Shown: piece by piece, positions 24,765 to 31,414 of the stretch | How the letters are laid out: each line of letters starts with the position of its first letter | How positions within the stretch are numbered: the first letter of the stretch is position 1 | Source of the DNA: Alphaproteobacteria bacterium | GTDB lineage: Bacteria > Pseudomonadota > Alphaproteobacteria > Bin95 | NCBI GenBank assembly: GCA_022822125.1 | Contig: JAJECF010000133.1 | Location: forward strand, 1 to 31,414 | Direction of reading: 5' to 3' | DNA: 31,414 nucleotides | Notes under the pieces: model-generated | What the model saw: only the letters and a program-made list of their open reading frames with translations | Database searches by the model: none | What the model was told of the DNA's origin: nothing | Position numbers and translations under genes: made by a program

Positions 24765-25540
24765 AGGCGGCTCTGCGCATGGCGATTGTCGCAGCAGGGC
24801 TGCTGATCGTCTGGCAGGCGGTCGTTTCCGCCACCGGCGCGCAGCCCTTCATCCTGCCGGGCCCGGCGGCCGTTGCAGCGGCGCTGGTCCGCCACTTCGA
24901 GCTTCTGCTGTCCCATGCCGGCACGACGCTGGCTGAAATCCTGCTCGGACTCTGCCTGGGCGCAACGCTCGGCGCATTTTCCGCTCTGGTCATCGCTCAT
25001 GTCCGCCCGGCGCGGCTTTGGCTGCTTCCGGTTTTGGTGGCGAGTCAGGCCGTGCCGGTGTTCGCCATCGCGCCGGTGCTGGTGCTCTGGCTCGGATACG
25101 GCATGGCCTCCAAGGTGGCGATGGCGGTGCTCATCATCTTCTTCCCGGTGACAGCCGCCTTCTATGACGGTCTTTCCCGCACGGACCCCGGCTGGCTCGA
25201 TCTCGCGCGCAGCATGGGCGCCTCGCGCTGGCGCCAGCTTCTCCACCTTCGCATACCGGCGGCCCTGCCGGCCTGCTCTTCGGGCCTGCGCGTCGCCACA
25301 GCGGTCGCGCCCATCGGCGCCGTGGTCGGCGAATGGGTCGGAGCGTCCGCCGGACTCGGCTATCTCATGCTGCACGCCAATGCGCGCATGCAGGTGGACC
25401 TGATGTTCGCCGCGCTGCTCGTACTCGCGGCGATGGCGCTCATCCTCTACTTCACCGTCGACCGCCTGCTCCGCTTCGCGGTGCCCTGGCAGGCCGACAC
25501 CCTCTGGCAAGAACAGGAAAAGGAGCCTGCCCAATCATGA
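24761..25540 (+). CDS. thiX: ThiX-like permease of the pyrimidine ABC importer
   Basis: 259 residues with about six transmembrane segments, starting with an N-terminal hydrophobic anchor. The binding-protein-dependent transport EAA loop is DPGWLDLARSMGASRWRQ, which contacts the ATPase. Both ends overlap neighbours by ATGA, so the three genes form one tightly coupled unit controlled by the riboswitch. Confidence 0.9.
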   Translation: MKAALRMAIVAAGLLIVWQAVVSATGAQPFILPGPAAVAAALVRHFELLLSHAGTTLAEILLGLCLGATLGAFSALVIAHVRPARLWLLPVLVASQAVPVFAIAPVLVLWLGYGMASKVAMAVLIIFFPVTAAFYDGLSRTDPGWLDLARSMGASRWRQLLHLRIPAALPACSSGLRVATAVAPIGAVVGEWVGASAGLGYLMLHANARMQVDLMFAALLVLAAMALILYFTVDRLLRFAVPWQADTLWQEQEKEPAQS

Positions 25541-26478
25541 AAATGCGTCTGACGGCGTTTGCCGCCGCATTTCTGCTTGCCGCTCATCCGGCGGCGGCGG
25601 AGGAGAAGCTCACCGTGCTGCTCGACTGGTTCATAAATCCGGACCACGGGCCGCTCTATGTCGCCCAGGAGCGCGGCTATTTCGCCGAGGCCGGATTGAC
25701 GGTCGAGTTCGTGCCGCCCGCCGACCCGAACGATCCGCCGAAGATTGTGGCGGCCGGCAAGGCGGACCTCGCCGTCTCCTACCAGCCGCAATTGCACATG
25801 CAGGCAGCCGCCGGCCTGCCGCTGGCGCGCATCGCCACACTGGTCGCGACGCCGCTGAACACGATCGTGGTGCTGGACGAGAGCCCTATACGCACGATTG
25901 CCGACCTCAAGGGCAAGCGGGTCGGTTTTTCCGTGGCGGGGCTTGAGGACGCCCTGCTCGAAGGCGTGCTGCAGCCGCACGGGCTGACGATGGACGACAT
26001 CGAAAAGGTGAATGTCAACTGGTCGCTGTCGCCCTCGCTGATCGCCGGGCAGGTCGATGCCGTGATCGGCGCCTTCCGCAATTTCGAGCTGAACCAGATG
26101 GATATCGTGGGCCATCCGGGCCGCGCCTTCTATCTGGAGGAGGAGGGCGTGCCGCCCTATGACGAGCTGATCGTCGTGGCGCACAAGGATACGCTTGACC
26201 GGCCTGCCTACCGCGCTTTCGTCGATGCCGTGGAGCGGGGCGTGCAATATATGGTGAACCACCCCGAGGAAGCCTGGGCGCTGTTCATCGCTGGCGACCG
26301 CAAAAACCTTGACGACGAGCTCAACCGCCGCGCCTGGCGGGATACCCTGCCGCGCTTCGCGCTCAGGCCGGCAGCGCTGGATCGGCGGCGCTATGAGCGC
26401 TTTGCGAAATTCGTGATGGAGCGCGGCCTCGTCGAGTCATTGCCGCCCGTGGAGACCTACGCGGTGGAGCTGCAATAG
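25537..26478 (+). CDS. thiY: ThiY-like periplasmic binding protein (NMT1/THI5 family)
   Basis: 313 residues from ATG 25537 with AGGAG upstream. The signal peptide is MKMRLTAFAAAFLLAAHPAAA. The mature protein begins EEKLTVLLDWFINPDHGPLYVAQ, the NMT1/THI5 hallmark, followed by RGYFAEAGLTVEFVPPADP. ThiY proteins bind formylaminopyrimidine, a thiamine degradation product used for salvage. The family and the riboswitch together make this the most likely ligand; hydroxymethylpyrimidine is the alternative. Confidence 0.9.
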   Translation: MKMRLTAFAAAFLLAAHPAAAEEKLTVLLDWFINPDHGPLYVAQERGYFAEAGLTVEFVPPADPNDPPKIVAAGKADLAVSYQPQLHMQAAAGLPLARIATLVATPLNTIVVLDESPIRTIADLKGKRVGFSVAGLEDALLEGVLQPHGLTMDDIEKVNVNWSLSPSLIAGQVDAVIGAFRNFELNQMDIVGHPGRAFYLEEEGVPPYDELIVVAHKDTLDRPAYRAFVDAVERGVQYMVNHPEEAWALFIAGDRKNLDDELNRRAWRDTLPRFALRPAALDRRRYERFAKFVMERGLVESLPPVETYAVELQ

Positions 26479-26491
26479 CCGGCATAGTCGC

Positions 26492-27127
26492 TCAGACCGT
26501 CGTCTTGCCCTTGAAGCGGCAGAGATCGGCGACTGAGCAGGCCGGGCAATCGGGCTTCCGCGCCTTGCAGACATAGCGCCCGTGCAGGATGAGCCAGTGG
26601 TGGGCATGCAGCTTGCGGTGCGCCGGCACGCGCCGTTCCAGCTTTCTTTCCACCTCGAGCGGCGTTTTGCCGGGCGCGAGGCCGGTGCGGTTGCCGACGC
26701 GGAAGATATGCGTGTCCACTGCGATGGTCGGCTGGCCGAAGGCGGTGTTGAGGACGACATTGGCCGTTTTGCGGCCGACGCCGGGCAGGCGTTCCAGCGC
26801 TTCCCGGCTTTCGGGCACGGCGCTGCCATGCTCCTCGACCAGGATGCGGGAGAGCCCGATGACGTTGCGCGCCTTGGCGTTGAAGAGGCCGATCGTGCGG
26901 ATATGGCCGCGCACGCCGTCTTCGCCGAGCGCGAGCATCGCCTCCGGCGTGTCGGCGGCGGCGAACAGGGGCTTGGTCGCCTTGTTGACGCCGGCATCGG
27001 TCGCCTGGGCCGACAGCACGACGGCGACCAGCAGCGTGTAGGGATTGACGTAGTGCAACTCCCCCTCCGGCTCCGGCAGCGCTGCCGCCAGGCGGTCGAA
27101 GAAGGTCTCGATCTCCGCCTTCTTCAT
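26492..27127 (-). CDS. nth: Endonuclease III (DNA glycosylase/AP lyase)
   Basis: 211 residues, the same length and numbering as the E. coli enzyme. The HhH motif [14 protein letters not shown] contains the catalytic Lys (K120), and D138 (AVDTH) is the second catalytic residue. The C-terminal [4Fe-4S] loop has four cysteines, C-x6-C-x2-C-x5-C ([17 protein letters not shown]). It removes oxidised pyrimidines. The start overlaps the trpS stop by ATGA. Confidence 0.97.
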   Translation of the reverse strand: MKKAEIETFFDRLAAALPEPEGELHYVNPYTLLVAVVLSAQATDAGVNKATKPLFAAADTPEAMLALGEDGVRGHIRTIGLFNAKARNVIGLSRILVEEHGSAVPESREALERLPGVGRKTANVVLNTAFGQPTIAVDTHIFRVGNRTGLAPGKTPLEVERKLERRVPAHRKLHAHHWLILHGRYVCKARKPDCPACSVADLCRFKGKTTV

Positions 27128-28140
27128 GCGCCGCGCCGGGGCGTGAGGAAACCGACGATATCCCTGATCTCGTTTATCGTCGTTGAAGCGATGGCGCCGG
27201 CCCGCGACGCGCCATCCGCCAGCACGCCGTCGATATAGCCGGGATCGGCTGTCAGGCGGCGCATCTCGGCAGTCACCGGGGACAGCACCTCCACAGCCAG
27301 CTCGGACAGCGCGGCCTTGAAGTCGGAGAAACCCCGTCCGCCGAACTCGCGGCAGACCGCCGCTTCGTCCATTCCGGCGAGTGCGGCGTGGATGCCGACG
27401 AGGTTCGCGGCCTCCGGCCGGCTCTCCAGGCCCGCCGGCTCGCTCGGCAGCGCTTCGGGGTCGGTCCTGGCCCGGCGGATCTTCTGGGCGATCGCGTCGG
27501 CGTCGTCCGAAAGATTGATGCGCGAGAAGGCCGAAGGGTCGGATTTGCTCATCTTCGCGGTGCCGTCGCGAAGGCTCATCACCCGGGTTGCGGCTCCGAA
27601 AATGCGCGGCTCCGGCAGCACGAACGCCTCGCAATCGTAATGGCGGTTAAACGCGCCGGCGATATCGCGGGAAAGCTCCAGATGCTGCTTCTGGTCCTCG
27701 CCCACCGGCACGTCGCTCGCGCGGTAGAGGAGGATGTCGGCAGCCATCAGCACGGGATAGGAGAACAGCCCCACGGCTGCGGCGTCGCGCCGTTTGCCCG
27801 CTTTCTCCTTGAACTGGGTCATGCGGTTGAGCCAGCCCATCGGCGCATGGCAGTTGAGAATCCAGGCAAGCTCGGCGTGGCCCGACACCATGCTCTGATT
27901 GAAAATGATGCAACGCTCCGGGTCGATGCCGGACGCGATATAGGCCGCTGTCACCTCGCGGGTATTGGCGGCCAGTTCGGCCGGGTCCTGCGGGACCGTG
28001 ATGGCGTGCAGATCGACGATGCAGAAGATGCAGTTGAAGTCGAAATCCCGTTGCATGCCCACCCAATTGCGGATGGCGCCCAGATAATTCCCGAGATGCA
28101 GGTTTCCGGTCGGCTGGATGCCGGAGAAAATGCGCTTCAT
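27124..28140 (-). CDS. trpS: Tryptophanyl-tRNA synthetase
   Basis: 338 residues from [24 protein letters not shown] (15-18) is the class I HIGH signature, and KMSKS (196-200) is intact. The AIDLHA-type segment [13 protein letters not shown] and the specificity region [16 protein letters not shown] fit bacterial TrpRS. A frame extending to 28197 has no similarity upstream. It is co-transcribed with nth and divergent from the glutaredoxin gene. Confidence 0.97.
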   Translation of the reverse strand: MKRIFSGIQPTGNLHLGNYLGAIRNWVGMQRDFDFNCIFCIVDLHAITVPQDPAELAANTREVTAAYIASGIDPERCIIFNQSMVSGHAELAWILNCHAPMGWLNRMTQFKEKAGKRRDAAAVGLFSYPVLMAADILLYRASDVPVGEDQKQHLELSRDIAGAFNRHYDCEAFVLPEPRIFGAATRVMSLRDGTAKMSKSDPSAFSRINLSDDADAIAQKIRRARTDPEALPSEPAGLESRPEAANLVGIHAALAGMDEAAVCREFGGRGFSDFKAALSELAVEVLSPVTAEMRRLTADPGYIDGVLADGASRAGAIASTTINEIRDIVGFLTPRRGA

Positions 28141-28247
28141 GGTCCACCGTTCCATAATCGGCGCGCGGTTTATCGACACGGGAAGGCGAAGGGTCAAGGG
28201 CGCCGCCGTCTCGACGGGGCAGGCCGGCAGGGCTATATGGTGAAGCC

Positions 28248-28514
28248 ATGGCCGAGGTCGAGATCTATTCCAGCTTCTGGTGCCCCTTCTGCCACCGGGC
28301 CAAGCGGCTGCTGAAGAGCAAGGGCGTCGCGTTCGCCGAATATGATGTGGACGGCGAGCCGCAACTGCGCAGCGAAATGGTGAACCGGTCGGGCGGCCGG
28401 CGGACCGTGCCGCAGATCTTCATCGGCGGCGCGCATGTGGGCGGCTCGGACGAGCTGGCGGCCCTGGAGCGGGCAGGGCGGCTCGACGCGATGCTTGAAG
28501 GACACACGCCATGA
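28248..28514 (+). CDS. grxC: Glutaredoxin (GrxC type)
   Basis: 88 residues. The dithiol active site CPFC (C12-C15) lies after VEIYSSFW; the usual residue is Tyr, here Phe. [18 protein letters not shown] is the cis-Pro and glutathione-binding segment. It reduces disulphides at the expense of glutathione in the cytoplasm. The last codons overlap the amidase start by ATGA. Confidence 0.95.
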   Translation: MAEVEIYSSFWCPFCHRAKRLLKSKGVAFAEYDVDGEPQLRSEMVNRSGGRRTVPQIFIGGAHVGGSDELAALERAGRLDAMLEGHTP

Positions 28515-29356
28515 GCGTCTTCACGGTCGCCTGCCTGCAGAACACGGCGGAACGGGACACGGAGCCGACCCTCGCCGCGCTCGGCGACATGGTCCGCCGC
28601 GCGCGCGACAGGGGCGCGGACTTCATCGCCGCGCCGGAGGTCTGCTCCTATCTGGAGCCGCGCCGGCGCCTGGTGCTGGAGAAGGCCGAGCTGCAGGACA
28701 GTCACCGGGGCCTTGCCGCTTTCAGGGAGTGGGCGCGGGAGACCGGAGCCTGGCTGCTGGCGGGCTCGATGGTGACGCGCACCGGGGAGGAGCGGCTCGC
28801 CAACCGGTCATACCTTCTGGACCCGTCCGGCGAGGTTGCCGCGACCTATGACAAGATTCACATGTTCGACGTCGATATCGGCGAAGGCGACCGCTACCGG
28901 GAGAGCCGGACCTACCGGCCGGGCGAGAATGCAGTCACCGTCACCACGCCGCTCGCGGTGCTGGGCCTCACCATCTGCTACGACATGCGTTTTCCGGCGC
29001 TCTACCGTGCGCTGGCCCAGGCCGGGGCCGAGGTGATTACCGTGCCGTCGGCCTTTACGGTGCCCACGGGCCGCGCGCACTGGCATGTGCTGCTGCGCTC
29101 CCGCGCCATCGAGACCGGCTGCTTCATCGTGGCGCCGGCGCAGGTGGGCGAGCATGCGGAGGGGCGCAAGACTTACGGCCATTCGCTGATCGTCGCGCCC
29201 TGGGGCGAGGTGCTGGCGGACGGCGGCGGGGAGCCGGGCATCGTGACCGCCGAAATCGACACGGCCCGCGTGGCGGAGGCCCGGGCCCGCGTGCCCTCTC
29301 TCTCCGGCGACCGCCCGTTCAACCTGCCGGCGGGTTACAGGGCCGCCGCGGAATAG
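28511..29356 (+). CDS. Nitrilase-superfamily carbon-nitrogen hydrolase (Nit1/omega-amidase-like)
   Basis: 281 residues. The Glu-Lys-Cys triad is visible: E43 (APEVCS), K115 (YDKIHMFD) and C156 (TICYDMRFP). The pattern is that of the Nit branch that hydrolyses deaminated glutathione or omega-amides such as 2-oxoglutaramate. Its translational coupling to a glutaredoxin supports the deaminated-glutathione (metabolite repair) role, which is inference. Confidence 0.92.
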   Translation: MSVFTVACLQNTAERDTEPTLAALGDMVRRARDRGADFIAAPEVCSYLEPRRRLVLEKAELQDSHRGLAAFREWARETGAWLLAGSMVTRTGEERLANRSYLLDPSGEVAATYDKIHMFDVDIGEGDRYRESRTYRPGENAVTVTTPLAVLGLTICYDMRFPALYRALAQAGAEVITVPSAFTVPTGRAHWHVLLRSRAIETGCFIVAPAQVGEHAEGRKTYGHSLIVAPWGEVLADGGGEPGIVTAEIDTARVAEARARVPSLSGDRPFNLPAGYRAAAE

Positions 29357-29420
29357 CTGCAGTGTTTCCGCTGCCGACGACGAAGAAAACTCCATTTCCG
29401 AATCCTGGAGGCGCGTCCCC

Positions 29421-30461
29421 ATGAAGCTGGGTCTTTCAATCGGTTACTCGGGCGCACGGCTCGATCTCCCGACCGAACTGGTGAAGCTCGCCGACAGGCT
29501 CGGTTACGACACGGTGTGGACAGCCGAGGCGTACGGCACCGACGCCATGACGCCGCTCGCCTACCTCGCGGCCGTCACCGAGCGGATCAAGCTTGGCACC
29601 GGCATCATCCAGCTTGCCGCGCGCACGGCGGCCAACGCGGCGATGCAGGCCCAGACCATCGACGCGCTTGCCGGCGGCGGACGGATGATCGTGGGCATCG
29701 GCGTTTCGGGCCCTCAGATCGTCGAAGGCTGGTACGGCGAGCCCTGGGGGCGGCCCTACTGGCGGATCAAGGACTATGTCGCGATCATGCGGAAGATCTT
29801 CGCGCGCGAGGAGCCGGTGACCCATGAGGGCCGTGAAATCTCCTTGCCTTATTCGGGCGAAGGCTCCGCGGACATGGGCAAGGCGCTCAGGATGATCCTG
29901 CATCCCAATCCGGACATCCCGATCTATCTCGGCACCGGGGCCGAGTCGACGGTGCGCCTGACGGGCGAGATCGCCGACGGCTGGCTGCCGCTCGGCTTCG
30001 TGCCCGGCTCGCTCGACGAGTACCGGCCCTGGCTGGAGCAGGGCTTCGCGCGCGCCGGCAACGGCAAGGGCTTCCACAATTTCGAGATCGTCGCCTCGCC
30101 GCATGTCATCCTGGGCAACGACGTGAAGGCCGGCCTGGCGGAACTCAAGCCGCGCGAGGCGCTCTATGTCGGCGGCATGGGGCACCGGGACAAGAACTTC
30201 CACAACCGGATGATGTGCCGCCGGGGTTTCGCCGACGCGGCCGAGCGCATCCAGGAACTCTACCTCGACGGCCGCAAGGAGGAGGCGGCCGCGGCCGTGC
30301 CGGACGAGTGGGTGGATATGAAGGCGCTCATCGGCCCGGCGGCGCGCATCAAGCAGCGCTTCCGCGCCTGGGCCGACAGCGGCGCCACCGCCATCACCGT
30401 GCGCACCCGCAACGAGGAGGCCATCCGCGTCATGGCCGACGCCGCCCGGCTGAACCGGTAG
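29421..30461 (+). CDS. Luciferase-like (LLM) flavin/F420-type oxidoreductase
   Basis: 346 residues, TIM-barrel of the bacterial luciferase family: MKLGLSIGYSG at the N-terminus, ADRLGYDTVWTAEAYG, ERIKLGTGIIQLAARTAA, and MIVGIGVSGPQIVEGWYG, followed by PIYLGTGAE and IADGWLPLGF. It uses reduced flavin or F420. The substrate is unknown. It stands alone 64 bases after the amidase gene and converges with smpB. Confidence 0.88.
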   Translation: MKLGLSIGYSGARLDLPTELVKLADRLGYDTVWTAEAYGTDAMTPLAYLAAVTERIKLGTGIIQLAARTAANAAMQAQTIDALAGGGRMIVGIGVSGPQIVEGWYGEPWGRPYWRIKDYVAIMRKIFAREEPVTHEGREISLPYSGEGSADMGKALRMILHPNPDIPIYLGTGAESTVRLTGEIADGWLPLGFVPGSLDEYRPWLEQGFARAGNGKGFHNFEIVASPHVILGNDVKAGLAELKPREALYVGGMGHRDKNFHNRMMCRRGFADAAERIQELYLDGRKEEAAAAVPDEWVDMKALIGPAARIKQRFRAWADSGATAITVRTRNEEAIRVMADAARLNR

Positions 30462-30485
30462 GGAGGTCCGGCTGTCCGCCGCGCT

Positions 30486-30941
30486 TCAGTCCCGCGCCTT
30501 CATCAGGCGCTGCTTGTCGCGCTTCCAGTCGCGTTCCTTGATGGCGTGGCGCTTGTCCACCTTGCGCTTGCCGCGGGCGAGGCCGAGTTCCAGCTTGGCG
30601 CGGCCGCTGTCGTTGAAATAGAGCTTGAGCGGCACGATGGTCGCGCCCTCGCGCCTGACGGCGCCGGCCAGCCGGTCGATCTCGCGGCGATGGAGCAGCA
30701 GCTTGCGCGGGCGCTTCGCCGTGTGCCCGAAATGCCGCGCCGGCTTGTATTCCGGGATGTGGGCATTGATGAGGAACATCTCGCCGGCGCGCTCGACAGC
30801 ATAGGCCTCCACGATGGAGCCGCGCCCCTCGCGCAGGGATTTCACCTCGCTGCCGGAAAGCTGCATTCCGGCCTCGAGCACGTCCTCGATGAAATAGTCG
30901 TGCCGCGCCCGGCGGTTCTGGGCGACCAGCCGGACGGGCAT
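30486..30941 (-). CDS. smpB: SmpB, tmRNA-binding protein
   Basis: 151 residues. The motifs include [20 protein letters not shown] and [11 protein letters not shown] (tmRNA-binding barrel), [12 protein letters not shown], and a Lys/Arg-rich C-terminal tail ([15 protein letters not shown]) that enters the decoding centre. It acts with tmRNA in trans-translation; the tmRNA gene is not in the window. It lies 9 bases downstream of dapA in the usual alphaproteobacterial order. Confidence 0.97.
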   Translation of the reverse strand: MPVRLVAQNRRARHDYFIEDVLEAGMQLSGSEVKSLREGRGSIVEAYAVERAGEMFLINAHIPEYKPARHFGHTAKRPRKLLLHRREIDRLAGAVRREGATIVPLKLYFNDSGRAKLELGLARGKRKVDKRHAIKERDWKRDKQRLMKARD

Positions 30942-30950
30942 CGGGTGAGG

Positions 30951-31414
30951 CTAGCCGATCAGTTCCAGGCCCGTCATGGCGCTGCGCACCCGGGCCTGCG
31001 TTGCCGGCGCGGCGGGCGTGAGCGGCAGGCGCGTGTCCGGCTCGCAATGCCCCAGCAGGTGCGCGCCGTATTTGGCGCCGGCCGGGCTCGGCTGGAAGAA
31101 CATCGCCTTGTGCAGCGGCAGCAGCCGCTCGTTGATCTGCATCGCCGTTTCCAGCGCGCCCTGCTGCCAGGCGTCGTGCATCATCGCGCAGAGCTTCGGC
31201 GCGACATTGGCGCTGACCGAAATGCAGCCGACGCCGCCCTGGATCAGGAAGGGCAGGGCGGTGCCGTCCTCGCCGGAGAGCTGGCAGAAATCGGGACCGG
31301 CGGCGATGCGCGTCTCCAGCGGGCGCTGGAGGTCCGTGGTCGCGTCCTTGACGCCCACGACATTCGGCAGCTTCGCGAGTTCCGCCATGGTTTCGACGGT
31401 CATGTCCACCACGG
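30951..31414 (-). CDS. dapA: DapA, 4-hydroxy-tetrahydrodipicolinate synthase (C-terminal half)
   Basis: The gene runs off the right edge, so its start is not seen. The visible 154 residues hold the Schiff-base lysine in VVGVKDAT, the SGEDGTALPFLIQGGVGCISVSANV segment (given in parts: SGEDGTAL and GGVGCISVSANVAP), and the C-terminal helical region ending GLELIG. It condenses pyruvate with aspartate semialdehyde in lysine and diaminopimelate synthesis. Confidence 0.93.
   Translation of the reverse strand, partial: VVDMTVETMAELAKLPNVVGVKDATTDLQRPLETRIAAGPDFCQLSGEDGTALPFLIQGGVGCISVSANVAPKLCAMMHDAWQQGALETAMQINERLLPLHKAMFFQPSPAGAKYGAHLLGHCEPDTRLPLTPAAPATQARVRSAMTGLELIG

Overview
The window looks like a piece of a high-GC alphaproteobacterial chromosome. 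The evidence is the strong G/C preference at third codon positions, the clpS-clpA pair, the dapA-smpB order, a ThiXYZ-type pyrimidine importer behind a TPP riboswitch, and many short operons with ATGA or GTGA overlaps. I cannot assign a genus from the sequence alone.

Positions 1 to about 7760 look like a genomic island. A rightward cluster, open at the left edge, encodes an unrecognised protein (C-terminal part only), a BrxC/BrxD-like ATPase-fold protein that has lost its Walker A and Walker B residues, an intact BrxC/BrxD-like ATPase, and an SNF2-type helicase/translocase. A short coding-looking remnant follows, and then two intact tandem tyrosine recombinases on the minus strand. Upstream of the recombinases is a gene-free stretch of about 570 bases with GTCATG repeats spaced 10, 10, 21 and 10 bp, which would place them on one face of the helix. 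The ATPase pair plus helicase suggests an anti-mobile-element (defence) module. The nearest known parallels in gene content are the BREX accessory ATPases and the Shango type (TerB-domain protein, ATPase, helicase). I cannot confirm membership, because the first gene is cut by the window edge.

Positions 7871 to 17740 are mostly metabolic and housekeeping genes: a nu-class-like glutathione transferase with a MaoC hydratase and a CitE-like lyase, an Xre-RES toxin-antitoxin pair with its own AT-rich promoter, a periplasmic PQQ-type sugar dehydrogenase, a palindromic repeat, ClpA/ClpS, a D,D-carboxypeptidase with two SPOR domains, and an alpha/beta hydrolase. A tRNA-Gly(GCC) gene lies at 17759-17833.

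Positions 17964 to 22787 form a complete five-gene branched-chain-amino-acid-type ABC importer. It is followed by a two-gene toxin-antitoxin-like pair, a DUF7669-like helical protein and a PIN-domain ribonuclease, with an AT-rich dyad promoter. Positions 23956 to 26478 are a TPP riboswitch and a three-gene thiamine-precursor importer; the switch's closing helix contains the ribosome binding site.

Positions 26492 to the end carry nth and trpS (minus strand), a glutaredoxin and a nitrilase-family amidase (plus), a luciferase-like flavin oxidoreductase (plus), smpB, and the 3' part of dapA (minus, running off the right edge).
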